From Aromatoleum anaerobium (GTDB taxonomy: Bacteria > Pseudomonadota > Gammaproteobacteria > Burkholderiales > Rhodocyclaceae), in assembly GCF_012910705.2 (NCBI RefSeq), contig NZ_WTVG02000035.1, forward strand, positions 186,001 to 250,000: 64,000 nucleotides of DNA. The letters run 5' to 3'. The position numbers and the translations under genes were made by a program. The notes beneath the pieces are model-generated. The model saw only the letters and a program-made list of their open reading frames with translations. It was not told where the DNA came from and did not search any database. Below are positions 1 to 9,551 of the stretch, piece after piece. Position 1 is the stretch's first letter. Each line of letters opens with the position of its first letter.

Positions 1-394
1 TCCCCACGCCCGTGGGGATGAACCGGCGCCGGAGGGCTACATCCGGCGCTCGCTCTGGTGTTCCCCACGCCCGTGGGGATGAACCGAGCGTTTTGCCGTC
101 GCTCATCGTCGGGCCGAGGGTGTTCCCCACGCCCGTGGGGATGAACCGGCCACGCCGTTGATGTTTTTCGAGGCGTTCGGCGTGTTCCCCACGCCCGTGG
201 GGATGAACCGTCGCTGTGGGCCGGCAACCCGACCGGAAACGCGTGTTCCCCACGCCCGTGGGGATGAACCGCTCGTGCATCCGCACACCCTGAGGCACAG
301 CTTCGTGTTCCCCACGCCCGTGGGGATGAACCGCATGGGCCGTGACTGACGCCCGGAGCGCGCCAGTGTTCCCCACGCCCGTGGGGATGAACCG
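1..394 (+). CRISPR. Type I-E CRISPR array, trailing end, 7 repeats and 6 spacers
   Basis: A 29-bp repeat beginning GTGTTCCCCACGCCCGTGGG and ending GATGAACCG occurs at 58-86, 120-148, 182-210, 243-271, 305-333 and 366-394. A repeat cut by the window edge lies at 1-25. The full copies appear identical. Spacers are 32-33 bp (26-57, 87-119, 149-181, 211-242, 272-304, 334-365). Repeat length, its internal hairpin and the GATGAACCG end match the Escherichia coli type I-E class. In that orientation the leader and any I-E cas genes lie upstream of the window, so the oldest spacers are seen here. Confidence 0.97.
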
Positions 395-466
395 ACGACA
401 CCCGCCGCTGGCCGATCGACACCTACCTACGGAGCAAGACCTGACAAGCTCGCGCCCGACGAACAC

Positions 467-697
467 ACGTGCGAAGACCTGATCGTGCAGTGCGCGATTC
501 ACGCCTGACTGGAAGATACCGCCCGCAGCGTCGCTCAGATCCAGGCCGTCATCCACACCCTCAAATCCATCCACTTCGACACACGCGGCACCGATCTGCT
601 TCGCGCGCGTGATTCGCTCGGCCGGCTCCGCATGGTGAACGCCGAACTGGGACAACCGCTGCCGCGTGGAGATATCGAGGGGCGTGAGGCGACGTGA
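467..697 (+). pseudogene. Coding remnant upstream of the csy2-like relic
   Basis: One frame is open from 467 except for a TGA at 506-508, then runs 62 codons (509-697) with a normal coding look (LLRARDSLGRLRMVNAELG). It ends in a TGA that overlaps the ATG of the next remnant as TGATG, as in an operon. No start codon or ribosome site is visible. In a type I-F operon the gene before csy2 is csy1, so this could be the end of a decayed csy1. I cannot confirm that from the residues, and it may be an unrelated relic. Confidence 0.4.
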
Positions 698-927
698 TGA
701 GCATATTTCCTGAAAGCCAAGGCCTGCTTGTGCTTCCCTGTCTGCGCACGCAGAACGCCAATGCGATTTCCAGCCCCCTCACGCGCGGCTTCCCACCGCA
801 AGCCTGCCGGCCAGCAAGGGAATTTCCGCTGCGGACGACGTTCGAATTGCGCGAGGGATGGTGCTTCTTCCGAATCGTCGGCGGGCCATCAGTCTCATCG
901 AAGGGCAGCTTCAAGCGGCCGGGGTGA
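697..927 (+). pseudogene. Truncated type I-F Csy2 (Cas5f)-like start
   Basis: The frame starting ATG 697 reads GLLVLPCLRTQNANAISSP and then LTRGFP. This is very close to the conserved start of Csy2 proteins (LLVLP.L..QNANAISSPLTWGFP). Similarity stops after about 32 residues. The next 45 codons are unrelated and end at 925-927, whereas Csy2 is normally about 300 residues. It is therefore a relic of a Cascade gene of type I-F, lying beside an array whose repeats are type I-E. Confidence 0.6.
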
Positions 928-931
928 CACC

Positions 932-3900
932 GTGAGAAAAGCAATTCAGGGAAGTTCGTTGTCTCACCCGGAGAACAATCCCCAGGTCAAGGCCGCATGG
1001 GAGAAGCTCCTGAGCGGGCAATTCCGTGGCACGACCCGCGCGCTGCGCCCGGCGATCGACGATTCGTGGCGGCGCTGCCTCATCGGGCAGGTGGATCCCG
1101 GGGGCGGTGGGGCGCGGCCGGCGGTGGAGCGCGGCGAACTGGAGGCATTGCGCAACCGGAATGAACGCCTGATCTCGGCCAGCGCTCCCTTCATGATCCA
1201 GGCCCGGGAATTTCTCGCCCACACCGGCACGGTGATGATCCTCACCGACCCTGAGGGCACGATCCTCGACGTGGAAGGCGACGCGCACCTGCGGGACCCG
1301 ATCCAGCGCGCGGGGCTGGTCCCGGGCCACAACTGGCACGAGTCGAGCATGGGCACCAATGCCATCGGCACCGCGCTGGCCCTCGGGCAGCCGATCCAGG
1401 TCCATGCGTCCGAGCACTTCTGTGAAGAGGTCCAAAGGTGGACCTGCGCCGCCGCCGTGATCCGCGACCCGGTGGACGCGTCAATCCTCGGCGTGCTCGA
1501 CCTTTCCGGCCTCCGGCACGATTACAGCCAGCACAGCCTGCCGCTGATCGCCACCACCGCGAACAGCATCGAAGCCCGCCTGGCGCAGATGGAACTGGAG
1601 CGGCGCTTCCAGTTGCTGGAGGCAGCGGTGCAGCGGCTGTCCGCGGCCGACGGCGTGATCGTCTTCGATACCCGCGGCCGGCTGGTCAAGGTCAACGAGC
1701 GCGCCGCGCCGGCGCTGGCCGCATGGGGAGTCACGCTGAGTACGGACACCCGCATTCCAGTCGGCAGCGGACTGTCCGGGGTGGCCTCGCCGCAACTGCC
1801 GGACTGGGTCCTCGCCAGTCGCATCGAGCCCGTCTTCCGCGGCGTCGGACTGCTCGGATTCGTCGTCTCCATCCCGCTGCCCGCGGTCTTGCCGCAAACG
1901 CCGGACAACGTCCCGGCCGAAACCGCGCCGGTGCCGGCAAGGGAGTCGGGCGGCCGGCAAGCGATGCTGGCGACGATGATCGACCAGACGGCCTCGCTGG
2001 TTTCCCTCAAGGACCTGGACGGCCGCTACGAATTCGTGAACCGCCGCTTCGAAGAGGTGTTCGGCATGAAATCCGCTGACATCGTGGGTCGGACCGATGC
2101 GCAGCTGTTCGAGCGGGAGCAGGCCCGGCAGATGCGCGCGCGGGATCTCGAGGCCGTCGAGCGGACTGTCCACAGCGAATCGACGGACGAGATCGACCTC
2201 GGCCACCGTCGGGTCCGCCTCGCCGCGGTGCGCTTTCCGATCTTCGACGAAGCCGGTCGGGTCACGGCGCTGTGCACGCAGGCGACCGAACTCGGCCGAC
2301 CCGGCCTGCAGGGCCCGGCGCCGAGCGCGGCCGATGCGATGGAGCGTGCCGACGAAGGGGTCATGATCACCGATGCGCGGGGCGTGATCCTGACCGTCAA
2401 CGCCGCCTTCACGCGGATCACCGGCTACAGCCTGCAGGACGTCGCGGGCAAGCTTCCCAGCATCCTGCAGTCCGGGCTCCATTCGCAGGAGTTCTACGAA
2501 AGCTTGTGGCTCAGCCTGGCCGAGCACGGCCGCTGGCAGGGGGAGATCCAGAACCGGCGCAAGAGCGGCGAGATTTTTCCGGAGTGGCTGACGATCTATG
2601 CGGTGAAAAGCGCCGACGGCGAAGTGCAAAGCTACGTCGGCATTTTCGGCGACAGCAGCGCGTTGCAGACCTCACAGCGGCGCATCGAGTTCATGACCAC
2701 GCACGACGGGCTGACCGGCCTGCCCAACCGCAATCTGCTGATGGACCGCCTGTCGGACTGCATCGCCGACGCCCGCCGGCGGCGCGACAGCCTCGCGGTC
2801 ATGCTCATCGACCTGGACCACTTCAAAGGCATCAACGACTCGCTCGGCCACGACGTCGGCGACCTGCTGCTGCAGCAGGTCGCCGAGCGTCTGCGGCGCT
2901 GTCTGTGCGATGCCCACACGCTGGCCCGGGTCGGCGGCGACGAGTTCGCCGTCATCGTGCGCAGCCGCACGGTCGACGAGATCCGTCGCCTGGCGGCCCA
3001 CACCCTCGAGTATCTGTCGGTGTCCTTCTGCATTCGGGGGCACGAACTGTGCGGCGCCGCCAGCATCGGGATCAGCCTCTTTCCCGAGGATGGCGACACC
3101 GCGACCAGCCTCCTGCAGAATGCCGACACCGCGCTGTACGAGGCCAAGGCGCAGGGCCGCAATCGCTTCCGCTTCTTCGCCGCGGCGATGCAGGCCATGG
3201 TGCAGCAGCGCATGACGCTGGAAACCGGCCTGCGGACGGCAATCGACAACGACCGCTTCGAGATCGTCTATCAGCCGCAGAACGCGCTGGCCGGCGGCGA
3301 GCTGGTGGGCGCCGAAGCCCTGTTGCGCTGGCGCGACCCGGTCCTCGGCGAGATCCCGCCGGGGCGCTTCATTCCCGCGGCGGAGGAAGCCGGGCTGATC
3401 GTCACGCTGAGCGAGCACGTGCTGACCAAGGTGCTGAGCCGCATTGCCCTGTGGCGCCGTCAGGGTTTCGTGCCGCCCCGGATCTCGATCAACATCGTCG
3501 CTCAGCAGCTGCGCGAACCGCATTTCGTCGAACACCTGTGCGAACTGCTCGAAAGCCGCGGCGTGCCGCCCGCAGCGATCTGTCTCGAGCTGACCGAAGG
3601 GACGCTGATGGAAGACCTGGACGGCGCCAGCCAGATGCTGTCCCGACTCACCGAGCGCGGCATCGCCGTCAGCATCGACGATTTCGGCACCGGCTATTCT
3701 TCTCTCGCCTATCTCGGCCGTCTGCCGATCCACGAACTCAAGGTGGACCAGAGCTTCGTGCGAGGCATCGCCAGCGAGGCCAGCAAGCGTTCGATCATTG
3801 CCGCGATCATCGACATGGCGCACGCGCTGGGGATGCAGGTGCTCGCCGAAGGCATCGAGACCGAAGACCAGCTGGCGTTCCTCAAGGAGCGGCACTGCGA

Positions 3901-4021
3901 AATGGGGCAGGGCTACCTCTTCCATCGCCCCCTCAGCGCCGAAGCCTTCGAGCGGCTGTTCGTACCCTGCGGCGGGCTGCCGCCCTGCGCGGCGGCGCCG
4001 GCTGCCCGCGTCGTCTCGTGA
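932..4021 (+). CDS. Cyclic-di-GMP signalling protein: AcoR-type GAF, PAS, GGDEF and EAL domains
   Basis: This 1029-residue protein combines regions normally found apart. Residues about 30-235 resemble the GAF sensor of AcoR-type sigma-54 activators (WHESSMGTNAIGTAL). PAS-like segments follow at about 225-320, 345-450 and 466-580, then a diguanylate cyclase domain (GGDEF intact at 668-672) and a phosphodiesterase domain (EAL at 795-797, with DDFGTGYSSL downstream). It probably makes or degrades cyclic di-GMP in response to a cytoplasmic ligand; no membrane segment is evident. I chose the GTG at 932 because the frame upstream overlaps the csy2 relic and is not conserved in character. The stop overlaps the next start (GTGA). 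Confidence 0.88.
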   Translation: MRKAIQGSSLSHPENNPQVKAAWEKLLSGQFRGTTRALRPAIDDSWRRCLIGQVDPGGGGARPAVERGELEALRNRNERLISASAPFMIQAREFLAHTGTVMILTDPEGTILDVEGDAHLRDPIQRAGLVPGHNWHESSMGTNAIGTALALGQPIQVHASEHFCEEVQRWTCAAAVIRDPVDASILGVLDLSGLRHDYSQHSLPLIATTANSIEARLAQMELERRFQLLEAAVQRLSAADGVIVFDTRGRLVKVNERAAPALAAWGVTLSTDTRIPVGSGLSGVASPQLPDWVLASRIEPVFRGVGLLGFVVSIPLPAVLPQTPDNVPAETAPVPARESGGRQAMLATMIDQTASLVSLKDLDGRYEFVNRRFEEVFGMKSADIVGRTDAQLFEREQARQMRARDLEAVERTVHSESTDEIDLGHRRVRLAAVRFPIFDEAGRVTALCTQATELGRPGLQGPAPSAADAMERADEGVMITDARGVILTVNAAFTRITGYSLQDVAGKLPSILQSGLHSQEFYESLWLSLAEHGRWQGEIQNRRKSGEIFPEWLTIYAVKSADGEVQSYVGIFGDSSALQTSQRRIEFMTTHDGLTGLPNRNLLMDRLSDCIADARRRRDSLAVMLIDLDHFKGINDSLGHDVGDLLLQQVAERLRRCLCDAHTLARVGGDEFAVIVRSRTVDEIRRLAAHTLEYLSVSFCIRGHELCGAASIGISLFPEDGDTATSLLQNADTALYEAKAQGRNRFRFFAAAMQAMVQQRMTLETGLRTAIDNDRFEIVYQPQNALAGGELVGAEALLRWRDPVLGEIPPGRFIPAAEEAGLIVTLSEHVLTKVLSRIALWRRQGFVPPRISINIVAQQLREPHFVEHLCELLESRGVPPAAICLELTEGTLMEDLDGASQMLSRLTERGIAVSIDDFGTGYSSLAYLGRLPIHELKVDQSFVRGIASEASKRSIIAAIIDMAHALGMQVLAEGIETEDQLAFLKERHCEMGQGYLFHRPLSAEAFERLFVPCGGLPPCAAAPAARVVS

Positions 4022-4785
4022 CCGCGTTCATCGGTGTGCCGCGGCGCCCGCAAGCGCTTCGATGGGCGCCTCGATTCGGGCCTGCTTGCGGCCTGATGGC
4101 TATCGCCGCAGTGGCGCTCCCCCTTGCCGCGCATGCCGGGCCCGGACGCGCCCCGCTCGTCGCCGTCGACGTCGGCCACACGCTCGCCGCGCCGGGTGCG
4201 ATCAGCGCACGCGGCCGCGCCGAGTTCGACTTCAACCGCGACCTCGCGCTGCAAGTGGTCGCGGCGCTCGCCCGGCTGAACGTCCGGACCGAACTCGTGA
4301 ACCCGGACGGCGCGATCGAATCGCTCGCGGCGCGGCCGGCGCAGGTGCCGGCCGCAGACTTCTTGCTGTCGATCCATCATGATTCGGTCGGCGAGCGGGA
4401 GCTCGAGCACTGGCAGCCGGATGGCGAGACGCACAGCTACAGCGACCGCTGGGCGGGGCATTCGCTGTTCGTGTCGCGGCGCAATCCGGATCCGGGGCAC
4501 AGCGTGCTGTGCGCGGTGGCGATCGGGGCGCGGCTGCAGCGGGCGGGTTTCGTGCCGACGCAGAAGAACGGCCGCCAGCGGGAATACGCCGACCGGCCCC
4601 ATGCCGTGCATTTCTACGACAACCTGGTCGTGCTGTACCGCGCGCGGCAGCCGGCGCTGCTGTTCGAAGCCGGAGTCATCAAGCACCGCGATGAGGAGCT
4701 GCTGCTGCGCGACCCGCGGCGCCAGGCGCTGATGGCCGGCGAAATCGCGACCGGTATCGCGGCATGCCTCGCCGCGGGGCGCTGA
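4018..4785 (+). CDS. N-acetylmuramoyl-L-alanine amidase-like protein (Amidase_3)
   Basis: A 255-residue protein with a hydrophobic export-like segment near residues 27-40 (MAIAAVALPLAAHAG). The Amidase_3 zinc-hydrolase pattern follows: His in VDVGHTL, Glu in RAEFDFN, His in LLSIHHDS and the late acidic residue in LLFEAGV. Such enzymes cleave the amide between muramic acid and the stem peptide of peptidoglycan in the periplasm. The GTG start overlaps the preceding stop by 4 bp, so translation may be coupled to the cyclic-di-GMP protein. A start at ATG 4096 is possible and would leave a shorter signal peptide. Confidence 0.8.
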   Translation: MTAFIGVPRRPQALRWAPRFGPACGLMAIAAVALPLAAHAGPGRAPLVAVDVGHTLAAPGAISARGRAEFDFNRDLALQVVAALARLNVRTELVNPDGAIESLAARPAQVPAADFLLSIHHDSVGERELEHWQPDGETHSYSDRWAGHSLFVSRRNPDPGHSVLCAVAIGARLQRAGFVPTQKNGRQREYADRPHAVHFYDNLVVLYRARQPALLFEAGVIKHRDEELLLRDPRRQALMAGEIATGIAACLAAGR

Positions 4786-4798
4786 CGGCAGTCGCGGT

Positions 4799-4822
4799 GC
4801 GGCGCGCTTTCCGGCGCGCCGC
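4799..4822. terminator. GC-rich hairpin between convergent genes
   Basis: Arms 4799-4807 and 4814-4822 pair perfectly (9 bp, GCGGCGCGC) around a six-base loop. It sits between the amidase gene and prfC, which converge. There is only a short T-run on the plus side, so this is a plausible but weak shared terminator. Confidence 0.4.
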
Positions 4823-4827
4823 GGCTT

Positions 4828-6453
4828 TCAGCTCAGCTTCTCGCCGTGTTCCCGCGTCGCGTGGAAGCCGACTTTCGGCCACTTTTCCATCGTCACTTCG
4901 AGGTTGTAGCGGCTCGTCGCCAGATACACCGGATTGCCGTCGACATCCTTGCCGACGCGCATGCCCTGTTCGCGCTCGAAGTTGCGGCGCGTGACTTCGT
5001 CCGGGAAGGTCAGCCAGCGCGCGGTGTGGATGTCGGCGGACTCGAAGACCGCGTCGACCTTGTATTCGTCCTTGAGGCGCTGCGCGACGACTTCGAACTG
5101 CAGCTGGCCGACCGCGCCGAGCAGCATGTTGCCGCCTTCCTGCTCGAACACCTGAATCGCCCCTTCCTCGCCGAGCTCCTGCAGGCCTTTCTGCAATTGC
5201 TTGGACTTCAGCGGGTCGCGCAGGCGCGTGGCACTGAAGAGTTCCGGCGAGAAATACGGGATGCCCTTGTAGCCGAGGTTTTCGCCTTCGGTCAATGTGT
5301 CGCCGATGTGCAGCTGGCCATGGTTGTGGATGCCGATGATGTCGCCGGCGACGCCGTCTTCCATCAGCACGCGCTCGTTGGCCATGAAGGTCAGCGCGTT
5401 GGCGAGCTTCATCTCGCGCCCCATGCGCACGTGCTTCACTTTCATGCCGGAGCTGTAGCGGCCCGAGCAGATGCGGAAGAACGCGATGCGGTCGCGGTGC
5501 TTCGGGTCCATGTTGGCCTGGATCTTGAACACGAAACCGGTGAAGGGTGCTTCGGCCGGCATCACGAGGCGGGTGTCCGCCGCATTGACGCCAGCCGCCG
5601 TGACGCCTGCCACTCGCGGCTGGGGCGGCGGCGCCCAGTCGAGCAGCGCCTGCAGGATCTCCTGCACGCCGAAGTTGTTGATGCCGGAGCCGAAGAACAC
5701 CGGCGTCTGCTTGCCGGCGAGGAAGTCGCCGAGCGAGAACGGGTGCGAGGCGCCCTGAATCAGCTCGACTTCCTCGCGCAGCTTGCCGACTTCGAGCGGG
5801 AACAGCTCGTCGAGCTGCGCGTTCGCGATGCCCTTGATGACTTCGGCCTCGCTGCGCTTTTCCTCGCCGGGAGCGAAGCGCAGCACGCGGTCTTCGAGCA
5901 GGTGATAGACGCCGCGGAATGTCTTGCCCATGCCGATCGGCCACGTGATCGGCGCACAATCGATCTTCAGCACCTCCTCGATCTCCTGCAGCAGATCGAA
6001 GCTCTCGCGCACTTCGCGGTCCATCTTGTTGACGAAAGTGATGATCGGCGTGTTGCGCAGCCGGCACACTTCGAGCAGCTTGATCGTCTGCGCCTCGACG
6101 CCTTTCGCCGCGTCGATGACCATCACCGCCGCGTCGACCGCGGTCAGCACGCGGTAGGTGTCTTCCGAGAAGTCCTGGTGGCCAGGCGTGTCGAGCAGGT
6201 TGATGGTGTGCCCGGCGTAATCGAACTGCATCACCGAGCTGCTCACCGAGATGCCGCGCTGCTTTTCGACTTCCATCCAGTCGGAGGTCGCGTGGCGCGC
6301 GCTCTTCCTCGCCTTGACGGTGCCGGCAAGCTGGATTGCGCCGCCGAACAGCAGCAGCTTCTCGGTCAGCGTGGTCTTGCCGGCGTCGGGGTGGGAGATG
6401 ATGCCGAACGTTCTTCTTCGCTTGACTTCATCTGCGATTGGACCATTCGACAT
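4828..6453 (-). CDS. prfC: Peptide chain release factor 3
   Basis: A 541-residue translational GTPase that recycles release factors RF1/RF2 from the ribosome. G1 ([12 protein letters not shown]), G2 ([11 protein letters not shown]), G3 ([14 protein letters not shown]) and G4 (NKMDR) are all present, and the length is normal for the family. The start at 6453 ([18 protein letters not shown]) was preferred over ATG 6471 because an AAGGG sequence lies about 8 bases before it. The gene is divergent from the fic gene. Confidence 0.96.
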   Translation of the reverse strand: MSNGPIADEVKRRRTFGIISHPDAGKTTLTEKLLLFGGAIQLAGTVKARKSARHATSDWMEVEKQRGISVSSSVMQFDYAGHTINLLDTPGHQDFSEDTYRVLTAVDAAVMVIDAAKGVEAQTIKLLEVCRLRNTPIITFVNKMDREVRESFDLLQEIEEVLKIDCAPITWPIGMGKTFRGVYHLLEDRVLRFAPGEEKRSEAEVIKGIANAQLDELFPLEVGKLREEVELIQGASHPFSLGDFLAGKQTPVFFGSGINNFGVQEILQALLDWAPPPQPRVAGVTAAGVNAADTRLVMPAEAPFTGFVFKIQANMDPKHRDRIAFFRICSGRYSSGMKVKHVRMGREMKLANALTFMANERVLMEDGVAGDIIGIHNHGQLHIGDTLTEGENLGYKGIPYFSPELFSATRLRDPLKSKQLQKGLQELGEEGAIQVFEQEGGNMLLGAVGQLQFEVVAQRLKDEYKVDAVFESADIHTARWLTFPDEVTRRNFEREQGMRVGKDVDGNPVYLATSRYNLEVTMEKWPKVGFHATREHGEKLS

Positions 6454-6529
6454 CAGCAAACCCTTCCCCATATGTACGCAGCCATGTACGCAATCCTTTC
6501 GGATGCGTCCCCGAGTGACATAACATGAT

Positions 6530-6607
6530 AACCTAAAAATTGCGTGACAGAAAAACCTAGATGCGATAAAACATAAAAACCTATAAACCGCAAGACAGGA
6601 TATCCTG
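6530..6607 (+). promoter_or_regulatory. Three 24-bp-period direct repeats and a palindrome before fic
   Basis: AACCTA recurs at 6530, 6554 and 6578, exactly 24 bp apart. The rest of each unit is partly conserved (GCGTGACA / GCAAGACA in units 1 and 3). A perfect 12-bp palindrome, CAGGATATCCTG, follows at 6596-6607, eight bases before the fic ATG. Regular spacing just upstream of a gene with a DNA-binding-like N-terminus suggests an autoregulatory operator. The segment also lies upstream of prfC. Confidence 0.55.
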
Positions 6608-6614
6608 GAAACAC

Positions 6615-8150
6615 ATGGCCACTCCTTCAGACAAGCTTGCCCAGTCTCTCGCGGCGCTCAAGAGCTTCCAGGACGCCGGGGTTGTTGCCATCCGCGCAAC
6701 GAACCTGACCCGCGTCCATCGCGAGCGCCTGCTGAAGAACGGATTCATCCGGGAAGTCATGAAGGGTTGGTACATCCCCGTCCGCCCCGACGGATCGGCG
6801 GGCGAGACTACCGACTGGTACGCTTCCTTCTGGCCGTTCTGCGGTGCCTATCTCTCGGAGCGGTTCGGGGACGAATGGTGCCTCGGCGCGGAACACTCGC
6901 TGGCGCTTCATACCGGCCACTGGACGGTTCCCCGGCAGTTGCTTGTTCGGGCGTCCAGGGGCGGGAACAAGCCCACGGGCCTACTGCACGGTACGTCGAT
7001 CTTCGATGTGCGGCTGGAAGTTCCGGCGGCAGGCGATACGGAAGTCATCGATGGAATGCGCGTCATGCGGCTGCCCGCAGCGCTGATCGTGTGCTCGCCG
7101 GGACATTTTGCATCCCACCCTGTCGAGATGCGCGCGGCGCTCGCCATGGTCGCGGATGCCTCGGACGTTCTCACTCGTTTGCTTGCGGGAGGTCATAGCA
7201 GCATTGCCGGACGCTTGGCCGGGGCCTTCCGCAACATCGGGCGCGCCCGGATGGCGGACATGATCACCGAAACCATGCGGGCCGCTGGTTACACGATCAG
7301 CGAGACGGACCCGTTCAATGACCGTCCCCCTGTCGCGATCGGCACGCGGCAAACCTCTCCCGCCGTCAACCGGCTCCGCATGACATGGGGGCTAATGCGC
7401 GAGGACGTGCTGGCCCGCTTCCCGAAGCCGCCCGGCCTTCCCTCTGACGTTGCCGGGTATCTGCGCAGAGTCGAGGACGCCTATGCAGCGGACGCCTATA
7501 ACTCGCTCTCCATCGAGGGCTACAGAGTCAGCGCCGATCTTATCGAGCGCGTGCGTTCGGGCGACTGGAATCCTGAGGATGCGCGTGACCGCGAACATCG
7601 CGACGCGCTGGCTGCGCGCGGCTACTGGCAAGCGTTCCAGCAAGTCAAGAAAAGTGTAGGCCGCATCCTTGCCGGCAAGAATGCGGGCGATGTCGCGCAG
7701 GACGATCACGGTGCCTGGTACAGAGAACTATTCGGCCCGAGCATTGTGGCCGGGATACTGAAGCCCGCGGACCTCGCGGGATACCGCAACGGGCCTGTCT
7801 ATATTCGGCAGTCGATGCATGTCCCGCCACGCAGCGAGGCGGTACGCGAACTGATGCCCGCACTCTTCGATCAACTGCGCGAAGAGAGCGAGCCTGCGGT
7901 ACGGGTTGTTCTCGGGCATTTCTTCTTCGTCTATATCCATCCGTATTTCGACGGGAACGGGCGTATGGGGCGCTTCCTGATGAACGCGATGATGGCCTCG
8001 GGCGGCTATCCGTGGACCGTCATACCTCTGGCAGAGCGCGCCCGCTATATGGCTGCGCTCGAAACTGCGAGTGTCCATCAGGACATCAAGCCCTTTGCGG
8101 CGTTCCTTGCTGAACTCGTGAAGCGGCGCAAGAACGAAGCGCAGCGATGA
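6615..8150 (+). CDS. Fic-domain protein with AbiEi-like N-terminal winged helix
   Basis: A 511-residue protein. The C-terminal half has an intact Fic motif ([16 protein letters not shown]), the active site of AMP-transferring Fic enzymes. Upstream of it, SLSIEG fits the inhibitory helix motif [S/T]xxxE[G/N], so this is probably a self-inhibited Fic protein. The first 230 or so residues look like the AbiEi/DUF6088 type of antitoxin-like domain ([15 protein letters not shown], winged-helix style). It may thus repress its own promoter through the repeats just upstream. No separate antitoxin gene is adjacent. The target protein is unknown. Confidence 0.85.
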   Translation: MATPSDKLAQSLAALKSFQDAGVVAIRATNLTRVHRERLLKNGFIREVMKGWYIPVRPDGSAGETTDWYASFWPFCGAYLSERFGDEWCLGAEHSLALHTGHWTVPRQLLVRASRGGNKPTGLLHGTSIFDVRLEVPAAGDTEVIDGMRVMRLPAALIVCSPGHFASHPVEMRAALAMVADASDVLTRLLAGGHSSIAGRLAGAFRNIGRARMADMITETMRAAGYTISETDPFNDRPPVAIGTRQTSPAVNRLRMTWGLMREDVLARFPKPPGLPSDVAGYLRRVEDAYAADAYNSLSIEGYRVSADLIERVRSGDWNPEDARDREHRDALAARGYWQAFQQVKKSVGRILAGKNAGDVAQDDHGAWYRELFGPSIVAGILKPADLAGYRNGPVYIRQSMHVPPRSEAVRELMPALFDQLREESEPAVRVVLGHFFFVYIHPYFDGNGRMGRFLMNAMMASGGYPWTVIPLAERARYMAALETASVHQDIKPFAAFLAELVKRRKNEAQR

Positions 8151-8296
8151 CGAAGGGTTCCGATCGCCTGCCCTGCGAATCGCGGGAGGCCGGGACAAGC
8201 CCAATTCTATCAAGTAATTACCGGAGCGCAGCAGATTGGCGCGGGCGGGCGGAAATCTGCGATGATGCGGTCCTCCCGCAATTCGACGATATCGTC

Positions 8297-8554
8297 ATGC
8301 CCCGAGCCACTCCAACGCTGCGCCAGCGCAAGATCTTCGCCCTCACCCGCATCCTCGCCGGCCTCGTCGCCGCGTGCTATCTCGGCTACGTCGTCGTCGC
8401 CAATCTCGCCGCCGGGCTGCCGTTCGACCGCACGCTGCTGTTCACGGCGCTGGTCTCGGTCGCGGGATTCGCGTATGCGGCGTGGTATCTGCGCGACCTG
8501 TCGGCCGTCGCCCGCGAGGAGCGCGAACAGCGCGGCGCGAACGACTCGCGGTAA
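8297..8554 (+). CDS. Small two-helix membrane protein, unknown function
   Basis: An 85-residue protein starting MPRATPTLRQRKIFALTR. It has two hydrophobic stretches (about residues 15-35 and 43-63) joined by a short loop, and a charged C-terminal tail (REEREQR). The start at 8297 was chosen because the open frame upstream has no membrane-protein character. I do not recognise the family. It stands alone between fic and the convergent terC-like gene. Confidence 0.55.
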   Translation: MPRATPTLRQRKIFALTRILAGLVAACYLGYVVVANLAAGLPFDRTLLFTALVSVAGFAYAAWYLRDLSAVAREEREQRGANDSR

Positions 8555-8654
8555 CGGCGCCACGTCGCCGCCGCGCCGGCTGTGCGGCGGTCTCTCCCAA
8601 GGCACGCCCCGCGCCGCAGATGGACTCCGGAGCGCGGGATTGCCGCCGCTTCGC

Positions 8655-9419
8655 TCAGGCCCGCTCCCCCGCCTTGTCGGCAACATACGGCTCGTGCAGC
8701 ACCACCGGCTTCGCCGCCCGCTTGCGCATGCGGATGTTGAGCATCTCGACGACGACCGAGAACGCCATCGCCGAGTAGATGTAGCCTTTCGGCACGTGGT
8801 GGCCGAAGCCTTCGGCGATCAGCACGACGCCGACGACCATCAGGAACGACAGCGCGAGCATCTTCACCGTCGGGTGCGCCGAGACGAATTCGCTGATCGG
8901 CCCGGAGGCGACCATCATCAGCCCGACCGACGCGACGACCGCCGCGACCATCACGGCGAGGTTGTTCACCATGCCGATCGCGGTGATGATCGAGTCGAGC
9001 GAGAACACCAGGTCGATGACGATGATCTGCGTGATGATCGCGGCGAACGTCGCCTTGACCGCGCTCGACGCTTCGCCCTCCTCGCCTTCCATCAGCTGGT
9101 GGATCTCGCCGGTGCTCTTCCACACGAGGAACAGGCCGCCGAGCAACAGGATCAGGTCGCGCGCCGAGAAACCGTGCCCGAACAGCTCGAACAGTGCCCT
9201 GTTCAGGCCGGCGAGCCAGGCGAGGAGCGACAGCAGCGCGAGGCGCATGAACATCGCGAGGAACAGGCCGAGCCGCCGGGCGAAGGCGCGCCGCTCGGGC
9301 GGCAGCTTGTCGACGAGGATCGAGATGAAGATGATGTTGTCGATCCCGAGCACCAGCTCGAGAACGGTGAGGGTGAGGAAAGCGACTATCAGCTGCGGGT
9401 CGGTCAGGAGTTCGATCAT
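8655..9419 (-). CDS. TerC/YgdQ-family integral membrane protein
   Basis: A 254-residue protein with about seven hydrophobic segments. It carries the acidic family motifs in membrane helices, LELVLGIDNIIFIS near the start and DLVFSLDSIITAIGM in the middle. TerC-family proteins are linked to tellurite resistance and metal-ion (manganese) export; the substrate here cannot be read from sequence. It is transcribed alone; the nearest upstream gene on the same strand is separated by a strong hairpin. Confidence 0.9.
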   Translation of the reverse strand: MIELLTDPQLIVAFLTLTVLELVLGIDNIIFISILVDKLPPERRAFARRLGLFLAMFMRLALLSLLAWLAGLNRALFELFGHGFSARDLILLLGGLFLVWKSTGEIHQLMEGEEGEASSAVKATFAAIITQIIVIDLVFSLDSIITAIGMVNNLAVMVAAVVASVGLMMVASGPISEFVSAHPTVKMLALSFLMVVGVVLIAEGFGHHVPKGYIYSAMAFSVVVEMLNIRMRKRAAKPVVLHEPYVADKAGERA

Positions 9420-9476
9420 GGCGTGTCATGCGGATGCGATGGCGCCCGACTATACAACACGTTGTCGTCAAAGATG

Positions 9477-9515
9477 CCAAACCGCGGGTTCCGGCGCCGG
9501 ACACCCGCGGTTTGG
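9477..9515 (-). terminator. Long GC-rich hairpin after the glycine-zipper lipoprotein gene
   Basis: Arms 9477-9489 and 9503-9515 pair perfectly over 13 bp (CCAAACCGCGGGT), and the loop is itself palindromic (TCCGGCGCCGGA). It lies downstream of the lipoprotein gene and upstream of terC on the minus strand. It lacks a clear T-run, so termination is inferred. Confidence 0.5.
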
Positions 9516-9551
9516 CGACGCAACCGCGCCTTCGCGCGCGCTGCGAAAACC

